Of a DNA stretch of 52,455 nucleotides, positions 44,103 to 52,268 are shown in pieces. The position numbers and the translations under genes are program-made. The notes under the pieces were generated by a model. It did no database searches and was not told the origin of the DNA. It saw nothing but the letters and a program-made list of their open reading frames with translations. Origin of the DNA: Caldifarciminota bacterium (GTDB lineage: Bacteria > Hydrothermota > Tepidihabitantia > SM23-42); assembly GCA_020355325.1 (NCBI GenBank), contig CP070664.1, forward strand, positions 1,147,538 through 1,199,992. The letters run 5' to 3'. Within the stretch, counting starts at the first letter, position 1. The number at the start of each line of letters is the position of its first letter.

Positions 44103-46388
44103 TTATTGACGATACTTCTGTATGACTGCGTCCAGGTCCTCTTCTTTTTCTATCAAGACCTTCCGCGACTTGCTTCCTTGAAATGATTCAACGACGCCTG
44201 CTGCCTCGAGTTGGTCAATAATTCTACCGGCTCGCGCATATCCGAGGTTGAGACGCCTCTGGAGGAGTGATACCGATGCTATTTGATGCCTGAAGACCAA
44301 TTTTGCGGCTTCTGGGAACATCGGGTCGACCTCCATCTTTTCTTCTTCCTCGACGACCAACTCTTCCACCTGTGCTTCACTCAGTTTTGGATAGTAGCCA
44401 TTCTCGATTATCTCATCAATCTTTTCAACAGGAATAATATTTGCTAATACGCGCCGTTTTTCTTCGAATGCAGGGTCATCGGTATCGGTGAATACTGTCC
44501 AGAGTTCCTCATCGATGATGGCAGTCAAAATCTCATCGAGGTCGCCTTCGACGTCTTCTAAGAGTTCGAGCAGATATTGTTTCGCCACTAAATTACTGAC
44601 GCCACAGACTTCATCGGTAGAGATGTAGGCGCCATGCAGTCTGACCGGTGTCCCCTTACCCGGTGGCAGAAATAACATATCACCTCGGCCGAGTAAAGAT
44701 TCTGCGCCATTCATATCGAGAATTGTCCGCGAATCGGTCTTCGAGGCAACCTGGAAAGCTATGCGACATGGAAAGTTTGCCTTTATCAATCCAGTGATGA
44801 CGTCGACCGATGGTCTTTGCGTCGCAAGTATGAGGTGAATCCCAACCGCACGCGACATTTGAGCAAGCCGTGTGATATTTTCTTCTATTTCACTCGGCGC
44901 CGTTAACATCAAATCAGCAAGTTCATCCACGACGACCAGCAAATATGGTTTAATTTCTCCGTGCTTCTTCCTCATCTTTTCATTATATCCGTCAATATCG
45001 CGCACACCTTCACGCGCAAAATCGCGATAGCGCATCTCCATGACCGAAACGAGTTTCTCGAGTTCATTGACTGCATCGCGTGGTTGCGTAATCGCACTAC
45101 GCAGGAGGTGGGGAATAGGATTATACATCGGCAGCTCGAGCCTCTTTGGGTCGATCATCAAAAATCGTATGTCTTTGTATGTAGCATGACACAAGAGGCT
45201 AATGATGATAGTATTGATACAGACACTCTTACCAGAACCTGTCGTGCCAGCGATTAACATGTGTGGCATTGTTGAAATATCATCAATGACGGGTTTTCCA
45301 GTGATATCTTCACCGAGCACAATCGTCAGTGGCGACGCACTCCTCTCAAAATTCTTATCCAGGAGACCATTTTTCAAAAATACCAAACTGCGTTCGCGAT
45401 TTGGAACCTCAATACCAACTGCTGATTTCCCCGGTATCGGTGCTACCACTCTGATCCTTGTCGCCTTGAGTGCGAGGGCGAGATCGTTGTCTAAGTTCGC
45501 AATTCGATTCACCTTGATGCCTGGTGCCGGCTCAAATTCGAACCGCGAGATCACCGGTCCGGATTCGATGCCAACAATTTTACCGGTGACGTCAAATTCG
45601 GCTAGGCGACTCGTTAACAGTTCTGCCTCTTTTTTCAATACTTCATTATCGATGCCATACTTTTTCTCCGGGGCATGGAGAATGTTTAAAAATTCAGTTT
45701 CGAAATCTACTCTCGGCATCGGCTTTCTCTTTTCTTTTCGGATAGGTTCTATTTTCTCCTTTGCTTCCTTCCCGGATTTTGCCTCCTTTTTTGGCCGTTT
45801 CTCTTTTCTTATTTCTTCGATGACCGTCTCTGTTTCCGCTATTTTTGGCCTCACAAAAAGTTTTTCTCTCAACATCATGTAGAGCACGATGATGATGCTA
45901 AAGGCGAGGATGAGATAGGTTCCAACATAGCCAAAGTAGTCGAGGAGGAATGTGCTGATGATATGTCCGATCGTACCGCCGCTGGAAATATCGGCTACCG
46001 TGACCGTGAAAAAGAGTGTCAGAAGCGTATCGACGATGATACCAATCGGGATGGAGAAAAGGAGATATATACTCGGAGTCTTTTCGAGCTTCATGAGATA
46101 GATATACCCAAGATAACCGAGAAGGCAGGGAATAACGAAAAAGTAAAAACCAATGAGCCAAAATAATCCAAGCGATGAATAGTAGCCAAAGAGTCCGCCG
46201 AAATTTTTATAACGCTCTAAGGGATAGAGCAGGAACGAAATTTGTGAAATGAAAAAAAGCACACACAAAAGTATAAAAATAATGCCTGACAATTTCCTTT
46301 TTTTGATTGGATCGAGTTCTTTTGCAATAAAAAAGAGCGTTCCTGCTGCAATGAGAAGTAGTACGATTGGAATGACTGTATGTACCAT
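44103..46388 (-). CDS. ftsK: DNA translocase FtsK/SpoIIIE
   Basis: Septal dsDNA motor that clears chromosome termini at division. 761 residues: four or five membrane helices (1-175), a short Lys/Glu-rich linker (about 185-225), the alpha/beta motor domain with Walker A GTTGSGKS (381-388), DPKRLELPMYN, Walker B YLLVVVDELADLM and ILATQRPSVDVITGLIKANFP, then a C-terminal winged-helix gamma domain (FRHQIASVSLLQRRLNLGYARAGRIIDQLEAAG) that reads orienting sequences. The short linker is like SpoIIIE rather than E. coli FtsK. Monocistronic, leaderless. Confidence 0.95.
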   Translation of the reverse strand: MVHTVIPIVLLLIAAGTLFFIAKELDPIKKRKLSGIIFILLCVLFFISQISFLLYPLERYKNFGGLFGYYSSLGLFWLIGFYFFVIPCLLGYLGYIYLMKLEKTPSIYLLFSIPIGIIVDTLLTLFFTVTVADISSGGTIGHIISTFLLDYFGYVGTYLILAFSIIIVLYMMLREKLFVRPKIAETETVIEEIRKEKRPKKEAKSGKEAKEKIEPIRKEKRKPMPRVDFETEFLNILHAPEKKYGIDNEVLKKEAELLTSRLAEFDVTGKIVGIESGPVISRFEFEPAPGIKVNRIANLDNDLALALKATRIRVVAPIPGKSAVGIEVPNRERSLVFLKNGLLDKNFERSASPLTIVLGEDITGKPVIDDISTMPHMLIAGTTGSGKSVCINTIIISLLCHATYKDIRFLMIDPKRLELPMYNPIPHLLRSAITQPRDAVNELEKLVSVMEMRYRDFAREGVRDIDGYNEKMRKKHGEIKPYLLVVVDELADLMLTAPSEIEENITRLAQMSRAVGIHLILATQRPSVDVITGLIKANFPCRIAFQVASKTDSRTILDMNGAESLLGRGDMLFLPPGKGTPVRLHGAYISTDEVCGVSNLVAKQYLLELLEDVEGDLDEILTAIIDEELWTVFTDTDDPAFEEKRRVLANIIPVEKIDEIIENGYYPKLSEAQVEELVVEEEEKMEVDPMFPEAAKLVFRHQIASVSLLQRRLNLGYARAGRIIDQLEAAGVVESFQGSKSRKVLIEKEEDLDAVIQKYRQ

Positions 46389-46393
46389 ATCAG

Positions 46394-46421
46394 ATTTTAC
46401 CTATAAATCTTATCTTGTCAA
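46394..46421 (-). promoter_or_regulatory. Promoter of ftsK, leaderless
   Basis: On the minus strand TTGACA (46416-46421), 16-bp spacer, TAAAAT (46394-46399), then 5 nt to the ATG at 46388. No Shine-Dalgarno. Confidence 0.8.
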
Positions 46422-46442
46422 CTAAGAAATGATTATTTGTCA

Positions 46443-46471
46443 TTGACATACAGCGAGAGAGATAGTATCAT
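46443..46471 (+). promoter_or_regulatory. Promoter of the 46508-48504 secreted-protein pair
   Basis: TTGACA (46443-46448), 17-bp spacer, TATCAT (46466-46471). A leader of about 30 nt carries AAGGAGG before the ATG at 46508. Confidence 0.65.
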
Positions 46472-46507
46472 GAGTCAAGATGCAAAGATCTTAAAAAGGA
46501 GGTTGCG

Positions 46508-47023
46508 ATGTTCTTTTTATGTCTCTTTACCATCACATCGGTATTATGGCACGAAGACTTCACGGAGAATATGTCAACAATGAGCCAACTGTACGATTAT
46601 ACCATAGACATCAGCCATCACGATGGCAAGGTTTTTCTTAAGGCTCACCCTCAGTTCGAAGGTTTTTCCTCAGCCTGGTTTTATGTTGATGAAGACCTCG
46701 CATTTCGCGATGATGATATACTCGAGTTGGTCGTAAAGGTACATGGTAAAAACGCGCGGCTGAAATATTTCTATCGGAAAGAAGGTTGCGGCGTGTACTT
46801 TGGCGGTGTGAAAGTTATTGAACCAGATACACAGTGGCAAAAAGTCGAAATTCCTCTGAAGGATGCGCGACCGTTCTATAGTAGTAATTATCCTTCCGCA
46901 TTGACTCCGGACAAGACACCATGTCTATACATCTTTATTACGAACGAATTACCTGGTAATTTCGATGTCGAGATTGATTGGATGTCAGTTGTTAGACCAG
47001 AATCACACGAGGAGGAGAGATGA
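46508..47023 (+). CDS. Secreted jelly-roll-like protein of unknown function
   Basis: 171 residues with a short signal-like leader (MFFLCLFTITSVLW). The rest is one beta-sandwich-like domain (DDDILELVVKVHGKNARLKYFYRKEG, QWQKVEIPLKDARPF, DVEIDWMSVV), the rhythm of CBM/CIA30 or galactose-binding modules. No catalytic motif. ATGA overlap with the following exo-sialidase-like gene implies coupled translation, so the two may act on the same polymer or surface. Confidence 0.68.
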   Translation: MFFLCLFTITSVLWHEDFTENMSTMSQLYDYTIDISHHDGKVFLKAHPQFEGFSSAWFYVDEDLAFRDDDILELVVKVHGKNARLKYFYRKEGCGVYFGGVKVIEPDTQWQKVEIPLKDARPFYSSNYPSALTPDKTPCLYIFITNELPGNFDVEIDWMSVVRPESHEEER

Positions 47024-48504
47024 AAATTTATTCCTTTCTCGTGCTCATCATTACTACCGTAACCTACGCCGACTACCCATGGATTCCCAATATACGGGTG
47101 AGTACCGATGTTCCGTGGGACACCCTCAATCAGGGCGAGTCCTGTTTTGCTGTCTCAGGAGATTCAATATTTTGTATTTGTAACACGGCGGAACGTGCTT
47201 CTGTGCCCATTGCACCATATGCCTATTCCTCTGACGCAGGTGAAACCTTTACACAGATACCATTTACCGACAGCAACACCGGAATTACGTGGCATACTGA
47301 CCCGTTAGTTGGCGTCGATGATTCTGGACATGTCCATATGCTCATTCAGTTCTCGGCAATTCTCATGAACCACTACTTTTCTCGTGACGGAGGTCTTACC
47401 TGGCAGGATACGAGTCAAATTAATTCCCTTCTCGGTGTTGATAAACCGTGGTGGGTTATCAACAAAAATGAAATCTACGTTGTCTGGCAACAGGTTAACG
47501 GACCAGAAGGTATCTGGCTCGCGAAATCAACGGACTATGGAAGGACTTTTACCGATAGCATGATCTGGCCAGGTTGGCAAAGACAAGGCATCACTGCCTT
47601 ATGTATGGACGAAAATGAAAATCTCCACCTGGCATTGGTAGGTTCATTCACTGATAGTGTTTATTATCGGAAATCGACGGATAAGGGGGAAACCTGGACA
47701 CCCGAGGTACCGCTTTCTTATTGGTATTATGAACCCAGTTATGGGGATCGCGCACCGATAAATTCAATCACGGCACGGGGAGATGTCGTTTTCATCACCT
47801 GGGTGGATAACCAATACGGCAGCTGGGACATCATGAGTGTCTTCTCGACTGATGGAGGCATAACATTTGGTGCACCATTTATAGTCAATGATATTACCGC
47901 TGGCGGGCAGTGTAAGGGCTGGGCACACTTTGATGTCTTTGGCGGGTTACATATTATCTACTACCATACGCCTGACTGGCCAACGAGCCCGAGCAGTCTC
48001 TTTTCATTGCGTTATCAATATTCACCCGATACTGTAACAACATTCACGCCGAGTATTCGTGTTTCCGACACGTCGGTAACGAGCTTAGATGATTTTATGG
48101 GTGAATACCACATTTGTGTGAGTGATAGTCACTATCTTTATGCACTATGGACTGATGGTCGTAATGGCGATGACAACGATCTCTATTTTAGTAAGGCTTT
48201 GCTTTCGGAATTAGGGAGTGTAGAACATGGAGCATATGAACCACAATATCAATACAGTGTGCGAGTACCGACGGTGTGGCGTGGCGACATCACTATGAAT
48301 ATTGCACAGCATCCCGATCCATTAGAAATTAAACTCTATGATGTCTCAGGGAGAATAGTGAAAATTCTTTATAGAGGAATGGTTACAGAGCCCAAACAAA
48401 TTCACTTAAGGAGTGGAAATTTTCCTGCAGGAGTTTTATTTCTTAACGTTGTTTCAAAAAACACTACTGAAGTAAGAAAGATTATTAATCTAGGGAGTCG
48501 TTGA
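47020..48504 (+). CDS. Secreted BNR/Asp-box repeat protein (sialidase-like propeller) with C-terminal sorting-type domain
   Basis: 494 residues. Signal peptide (1-17), then a six-bladed propeller marked by Asp boxes SSDAGETF, SRDGGLTW, STDYGRTF, STDKGETW and STDGGITF. The arginine triad and Tyr-Glu pair of true sialidases are not evident, so carbohydrate binding or another role is possible. From about 420 comes a degenerate sorting domain (IKLYDVSGRIVKILYRG, FPAGVLFLNVV, VRKIINLGSR). GGAGG precedes the ATG within the upstream gene. Confidence 0.78.
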   Translation: MKIYSFLVLIITTVTYADYPWIPNIRVSTDVPWDTLNQGESCFAVSGDSIFCICNTAERASVPIAPYAYSSDAGETFTQIPFTDSNTGITWHTDPLVGVDDSGHVHMLIQFSAILMNHYFSRDGGLTWQDTSQINSLLGVDKPWWVINKNEIYVVWQQVNGPEGIWLAKSTDYGRTFTDSMIWPGWQRQGITALCMDENENLHLALVGSFTDSVYYRKSTDKGETWTPEVPLSYWYYEPSYGDRAPINSITARGDVVFITWVDNQYGSWDIMSVFSTDGGITFGAPFIVNDITAGGQCKGWAHFDVFGGLHIIYYHTPDWPTSPSSLFSLRYQYSPDTVTTFTPSIRVSDTSVTSLDDFMGEYHICVSDSHYLYALWTDGRNGDDNDLYFSKALLSELGSVEHGAYEPQYQYSVRVPTVWRGDITMNIAQHPDPLEIKLYDVSGRIVKILYRGMVTEPKQIHLRSGNFPAGVLFLNVVSKNTTEVRKIINLGSR

Positions 48505-48562
48505 TAAAAAATACCCCAACCAGACTAACTAAGCAAACCAAATCAACTAAATAAAATAGGGG

Positions 48563-48609
48563 AGATGTATTTTATTACACGGGGGGACTTGACCCCGTTA
48601 AATACATCT
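48563..48609. other. Two-tier hairpin downstream of the BNR protein
   Basis: Outer stem AGATGTATTT/AAATACATCT (10 bp, 48563-48572 with 48600-48609) encloses inner stem CGGGG/CCCCG (48580-48584 with 48593-48597). No U tract follows. The GGGGACTTGACCCC-like core looks like a REP/RAYT-type palindrome; it overlaps the left end of the 48592 element. Confidence 0.55.
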
Positions 48610-48696
48610 GTCCTTCAACATATTCACTTCTTATTGTATAATGATGCGTTACTCTATAGTGTATACTAATATCGTATACCTTTTATTTAACGGGGT
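48592..48696. repeat. Short element bounded by ACCCCGTTAAATA inverted repeats, copy 2
   Basis: Left end ACCCCGTTAAATA (48592-48604) and right end TATTTAACGGGGT (48684-48696) are perfect inverted 13-mers. Length is 105 bp, close to the 102 bp of copy 1, with little similarity inside. The right end overlaps the -35 box of the next gene. Confidence 0.6.
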
Positions 48697-48723
48697 TGAC
48701 TTTTTTTCGTTGCTGTGTATACT
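48696..48723 (+). promoter_or_regulatory. Promoter of the DUF362 protein, leaderless
   Basis: TTGACT (48696-48701), 16-bp spacer, TATACT (48718-48723), then 9 nt to the ATG at 48733. An in-frame upstream start at 48715 would overlap the -10 box. Confidence 0.8.
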
Positions 48724-48732
48724 TTTTTTAAT

Positions 48733-49752
48733 ATGGCAAAGGTTTATTTCCTCGATCTTCGGGAAAAGTATCACGATAATGTACTTCAAATGTTTGATCG
48801 ATTACTGACGTTCGCAGATGGTATGAAAATTCTTGAGAAAAAGTCATCGTGTGCAGTAAAATTGCATTTTGGCGAAGATGGTAACGTGAACTTCGTAAGT
48901 CCACTCTATGTACGGCGAATCGTTGAAAATATCATGGCAGCGGGAGGTAAACCATTTTTAACTGATACGACGACACTCTATTCTGGTCGACGTTTCAGGG
49001 CTGATACACATATTGAGCTCGCCAGAGAGCACGGCTTTGGTTTTGCACCTATTATCATCGCCGATGGTTTTTATGGTGACGAGTACGAAGAGATGAACGG
49101 GTCAAAAATCGCCCGGCTCTTTGGTGATATAACTACAATCTTTTGTGTATCACATTTCAAGGGGCATCTTCTTACCGGCTTCGGGGGGACCCTCAAAAAT
49201 TTAGCGATGGGTTGTGCTTCCAAGGGCGGTAAGCTCAATATGCACTCAAAATCAAAACCCTTTGTAGACCGCAATAAGTGTACATTCTGTCTCAAGTGTT
49301 TTGATTATTGTGCTTTTCAGGCAGTAAAAAAGAACAAAAAGTATGTCACCATAGACCAGAACGCGTGTACTGGATGCGGTGGGTGTATCTCTATCTGTCC
49401 TGAAAGGGCAATCAAGTTTTCATGGGATGCGGCTTCCTCTGATATGCAGGAGAGTTTGGCGCGGTACGCTGCCAATGTTATACGGTATAAAAAAATATTC
49501 TATGTCAATTTTTTGATCAATATTTCACCTAATTGTGACTGTTTTCATACCAATGAACCGATGATTGCGCCCGATGTTGGTATCCTCGCGTCCTTTGACC
49601 CAGTAAGTCTTGACCAGGCATGTTACGATTTTGTGAAGAAACCCATTGATAGGATTTACCCCGACGTTGATCCTACTATTCAGTTAAAGTACGCAGAAAA
49701 ATTTGATGCAGGAGAGAGAAACTATGAAATATTTGAAGTCGAGAATACGTAG
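48733..49752 (+). CDS. DUF362 protein with 2[4Fe-4S] ferredoxin domain
   Basis: 339 residues from the ATG at 48733 (MAKVYFLDLREKYHDN). The DUF362 domain spans about 10-170 (VKLHFGEDGNVNFVSPLYVRRIVENI, FLTDTTTLYSGRR, SHFKGHLLTGFGGTLKNLAMGCASKGGKL). A bacterial-type ferredoxin domain follows with CTFCLKCFDYC and CTGCGGCISIC, each able to hold one [4Fe-4S]. The C-terminus resumes DUF362 (DPVSLDQACYD). The family is common in anaerobes and has no settled reaction. A GAF-HD-GYP gene overlaps its 3' end by 29 nt. Confidence 0.9.
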   Translation: MAKVYFLDLREKYHDNVLQMFDRLLTFADGMKILEKKSSCAVKLHFGEDGNVNFVSPLYVRRIVENIMAAGGKPFLTDTTTLYSGRRFRADTHIELAREHGFGFAPIIIADGFYGDEYEEMNGSKIARLFGDITTIFCVSHFKGHLLTGFGGTLKNLAMGCASKGGKLNMHSKSKPFVDRNKCTFCLKCFDYCAFQAVKKNKKYVTIDQNACTGCGGCISICPERAIKFSWDAASSDMQESLARYAANVIRYKKIFYVNFLINISPNCDCFHTNEPMIAPDVGILASFDPVSLDQACYDFVKKPIDRIYPDVDPTIQLKYAEKFDAGERNYEIFEVENT

Positions 49753-50845
49753 TCTTCAGAAGAAGATCAAGAATCTTGAAATACTCATTGACACAACAAT
49801 GGTCTTTTCATCGATACTCGATATTGATGAATTGTTAAATATTGTGCTCCAAAAAGCCGAAGAGGTTATGGAAGCCGAGGTGTCTTCGGTATTCAGGATT
49901 GACGAAAAGAAAAATGACCTCTATTTCTTCATTGCTCGAGGTGAAGTGGGAAAAGAAGCAAAGGCGATACGCGTGCCGATGGGAAAGGGAATTGTCGGTT
50001 GGGTTGCTCAACATGGTAAACCGCTCTTGGTCCCCGATGTGACAAAAGATCGACGATGGTTTAAGGGAGTGGATAAAAAGACAAAATTTGTTACCCGTTC
50101 AATACTCGCTGTTCCGCTCATCACAAAGGGAAAAATAATCGGCGTGGCTGAGGTTTTGAACAAGAAAGGGAATAGACGTTTCAATAAAGATGATCTTGAA
50201 TTATTTGCTGCACTCGGCAATCAGATTGCTATCGCAATCGAGAACGCATCACTCTATAGTGAATTAGATGAGTTGTTCAAATCTTCAATAAGGTCGATCT
50301 CAGAGGCGGTCGATGCGAAAGACCCATACACACGAGGACATTCAGCACGTGTCGTTGAGTATTCACTACTCATGGGTGAAGCGGTTGGGTTGTCGAAAGA
50401 TGACCTCAATAACCTTGAAATTTCTGCAATTCTCCATGATGTCGGTAAGATCGGTGTCCCCGACAGCATCCTCGGAAAACCCGGTAAATTGACAACTCAA
50501 GAGTACGAGTACATGAAAAAACATCCTGAGTTCGGTGCCGGAATCATTCAGCCGATTGATAGACTCAAGAAATTATCGCCCAATGTTTTATACCACCACG
50601 AACGCATCGATGGCAACGGGTATCCGACGGGACTCAAGGGAAAGAGGATTCCTCTTCCTGCACGCATCATCTGTATTGCTGATTCTTATGATGCCATGAC
50701 GACCGACCGACCCTACAGAAAGAAAAAGAATATTCGGGCTGCGTTTGAAGAACTTCATCGCTGCAGTGGTACACAATTTGATCCAAAACTCGTGAGAATT
50801 TTTGTTACCGAGCTTGAGAAACAAATACTATATCAATCAACGTAG
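49724..50845 (+). CDS. GAF-HD-GYP cyclic-di-GMP phosphodiesterase
   Basis: 373 residues from the ATG at 49724 (AGGAG upstream); a longer start lies further into the DUF362 gene. A coiled-coil N-terminus (SRIRSLQKKIKNLEILID) leads into one GAF domain (about 35-170; SILAVPLITKGKIIGVAEVLN) and an HD-GYP domain (about 185-370) with HSARVVEYS, ILHDVGKIGVPDSIL and the signature HHERIDGNGYPTGLKG. The product should hydrolyse cyclic di-GMP, opposing the two GGDEF proteins. No receiver domain, so control is through the GAF domain. Confidence 0.93.
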   Translation: MKYLKSRIRSLQKKIKNLEILIDTTMVFSSILDIDELLNIVLQKAEEVMEAEVSSVFRIDEKKNDLYFFIARGEVGKEAKAIRVPMGKGIVGWVAQHGKPLLVPDVTKDRRWFKGVDKKTKFVTRSILAVPLITKGKIIGVAEVLNKKGNRRFNKDDLELFAALGNQIAIAIENASLYSELDELFKSSIRSISEAVDAKDPYTRGHSARVVEYSLLMGEAVGLSKDDLNNLEISAILHDVGKIGVPDSILGKPGKLTTQEYEYMKKHPEFGAGIIQPIDRLKKLSPNVLYHHERIDGNGYPTGLKGKRIPLPARIICIADSYDAMTTDRPYRKKKNIRAAFEELHRCSGTQFDPKLVRIFVTELEKQILYQST

Positions 50846-50858
50846 TATGTGACATCAC

Positions 50859-52223
50859 CTACGTAATTTTTTTAACTGCTCGTTCTACTCTACGCACGTA
50901 CGTATCCATGTCAAATTTTCTCGTGAGTCCATCTGCACTCATGTAACGTATCTTTCCAAAAATAGGCCGCTCTGCCCACGGTCGGTCGTGCTTACCAAAA
51001 CACCATGCAACACCGGTAAATCCATTCGCATCTCTGCCATCGAGCTCGTATTTGTTGTTGAGAAAGAGAGCTATCCTAAAGGCATCCTCAGGATGTCCAG
51101 ACCACTCGAGTATTTTTTTACCCCAGTACATTCTCATGTAGCCATGCATCGTGCCAGTGTATACCATCTCATTCTGCGCAGCATTCCAATATGGATCATG
51201 GGTTTGTGCACGTTCCAACTCATTGCGCGTGTATGTATAGTCTCGGTGATCGCGTGCATGTCGTCTGAGTGTCTTCTGCGCCCACGCAGGAAGTCCATCA
51301 AAGGAATCGTATTGGTCATTGTAGTATACAAAGTTCATACTCAGTTCTCTCCGTATGAGGAGTTCCTCGAGGTAGGCATTGGTACCCGCACCCCTGGCGT
51401 TTTTAACCTTGAGTGCGATGAAGAGTGGTGAAATCTGACCAAAGTGTAAGTAGGGACTCATATGGGAGAGATAATCGAGCGAAGGATCATTGCGGAGGTC
51501 GGCAAATTTATGCAATGTGTGCCTCATAAAAGCACGTAATTTTGTCTTCGCCGCAGCGGTCCCACCACGAAGGTGCTGCACCGCTTTCACGCTGCGGTCT
51601 ATGTTAAGCCGTCTGAGTGCCTTCGCTGTCGTACTCACATCAAAACTCTGAAAACGCATAGTGAGTGAATAGTGTTTGAGACGTTGCGCCTTCAGTGGTA
51701 TAAGGTAGTGCCTCAAAACTTTTTTTATCTTTGGTCTGAATGTAGCAGCCGAATATTCCTCCTTACACGATGCGACTTCAACGGGCACGACGACATCACT
51801 CTCAACCTGTATGAGCGGGCAGTCTATGTGCGTTGCAGCATAGTGACGCCACATCTTCTGGATCCTGAGGTACCCACGGTCGGTGATCACGACACACGCA
51901 TCGCATGACAGGGGTATGACACCGCGTTCTGGAGAACAGTGTTGTATTACAAGTTGTATGCCTCGTTGTGCGAGTGTCGAGTGTACATCTCGCAGTCCTT
52001 CGAGCATGAAGGAGTAGTGCCGCTCGTTTGCCTCAGGGAATGTATCGGTAAGGCCAAAAAAGACGATGAGTGGTTTATCTAACTCGTTCGCCGTCTCGAC
52101 GGCATACTCGAGGGCATGGTTATACTCGCTCCGCTGTGATTGCTGCATCCAGTAGAGGACGTACTTTCTTTTCTTGACTGTATTTTCGTTGAGAATTTTA
52201 ATCCTCTCTGATTGTATCATCAT
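50859..52223 (-). CDS. phr: Class II CPD photolyase
   Basis: Light-driven, FAD-dependent repair of cyclobutane pyrimidine dimers. 454 residues from the ATG at 52223; the longest in-frame ATG (52235) overlaps the -10 box. Class II hallmarks: YVLYWMQQSQRSEYNHAL near the start, PLIVFFGLTDTFPEANERHY, YLSHMSPYLHFGQISPLF, EELLIRRELSMNFVYYN, MHGYMRMYWGKKILEW and DANGFTGVAWCFGKHDRPW followed by RPIFGKIRYMS. It implies at least occasional exposure to light or inheritance from a lit habitat. Confidence 0.94.
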   Translation of the reverse strand: MMIQSERIKILNENTVKKRKYVLYWMQQSQRSEYNHALEYAVETANELDKPLIVFFGLTDTFPEANERHYSFMLEGLRDVHSTLAQRGIQLVIQHCSPERGVIPLSCDACVVITDRGYLRIQKMWRHYAATHIDCPLIQVESDVVVPVEVASCKEEYSAATFRPKIKKVLRHYLIPLKAQRLKHYSLTMRFQSFDVSTTAKALRRLNIDRSVKAVQHLRGGTAAAKTKLRAFMRHTLHKFADLRNDPSLDYLSHMSPYLHFGQISPLFIALKVKNARGAGTNAYLEELLIRRELSMNFVYYNDQYDSFDGLPAWAQKTLRRHARDHRDYTYTRNELERAQTHDPYWNAAQNEMVYTGTMHGYMRMYWGKKILEWSGHPEDAFRIALFLNNKYELDGRDANGFTGVAWCFGKHDRPWAERPIFGKIRYMSADGLTRKFDMDTYVRRVERAVKKIT

Positions 52224-52233
52224 ATCCTCACGC

Positions 52234-52261
52234 ATTCAACAGATAGCTCTTTCCATGTCAA
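52234..52261 (-). promoter_or_regulatory. Promoter of the photolyase gene
   Basis: On the minus strand TTGACA (52256-52261), 16-bp spacer, TTGAAT (52234-52239; 4 of 6 to consensus), 10 nt before the ATG at 52223. Confidence 0.6.
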
Positions 52262-52268
52262 CACCAAT

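Noticed and set aside
45202..45882. A 226-codon plus-strand frame opposite ftsK.
   Set aside because: It is the antisense shadow of the FtsK motor domain, which has intact Walker A and B motifs.
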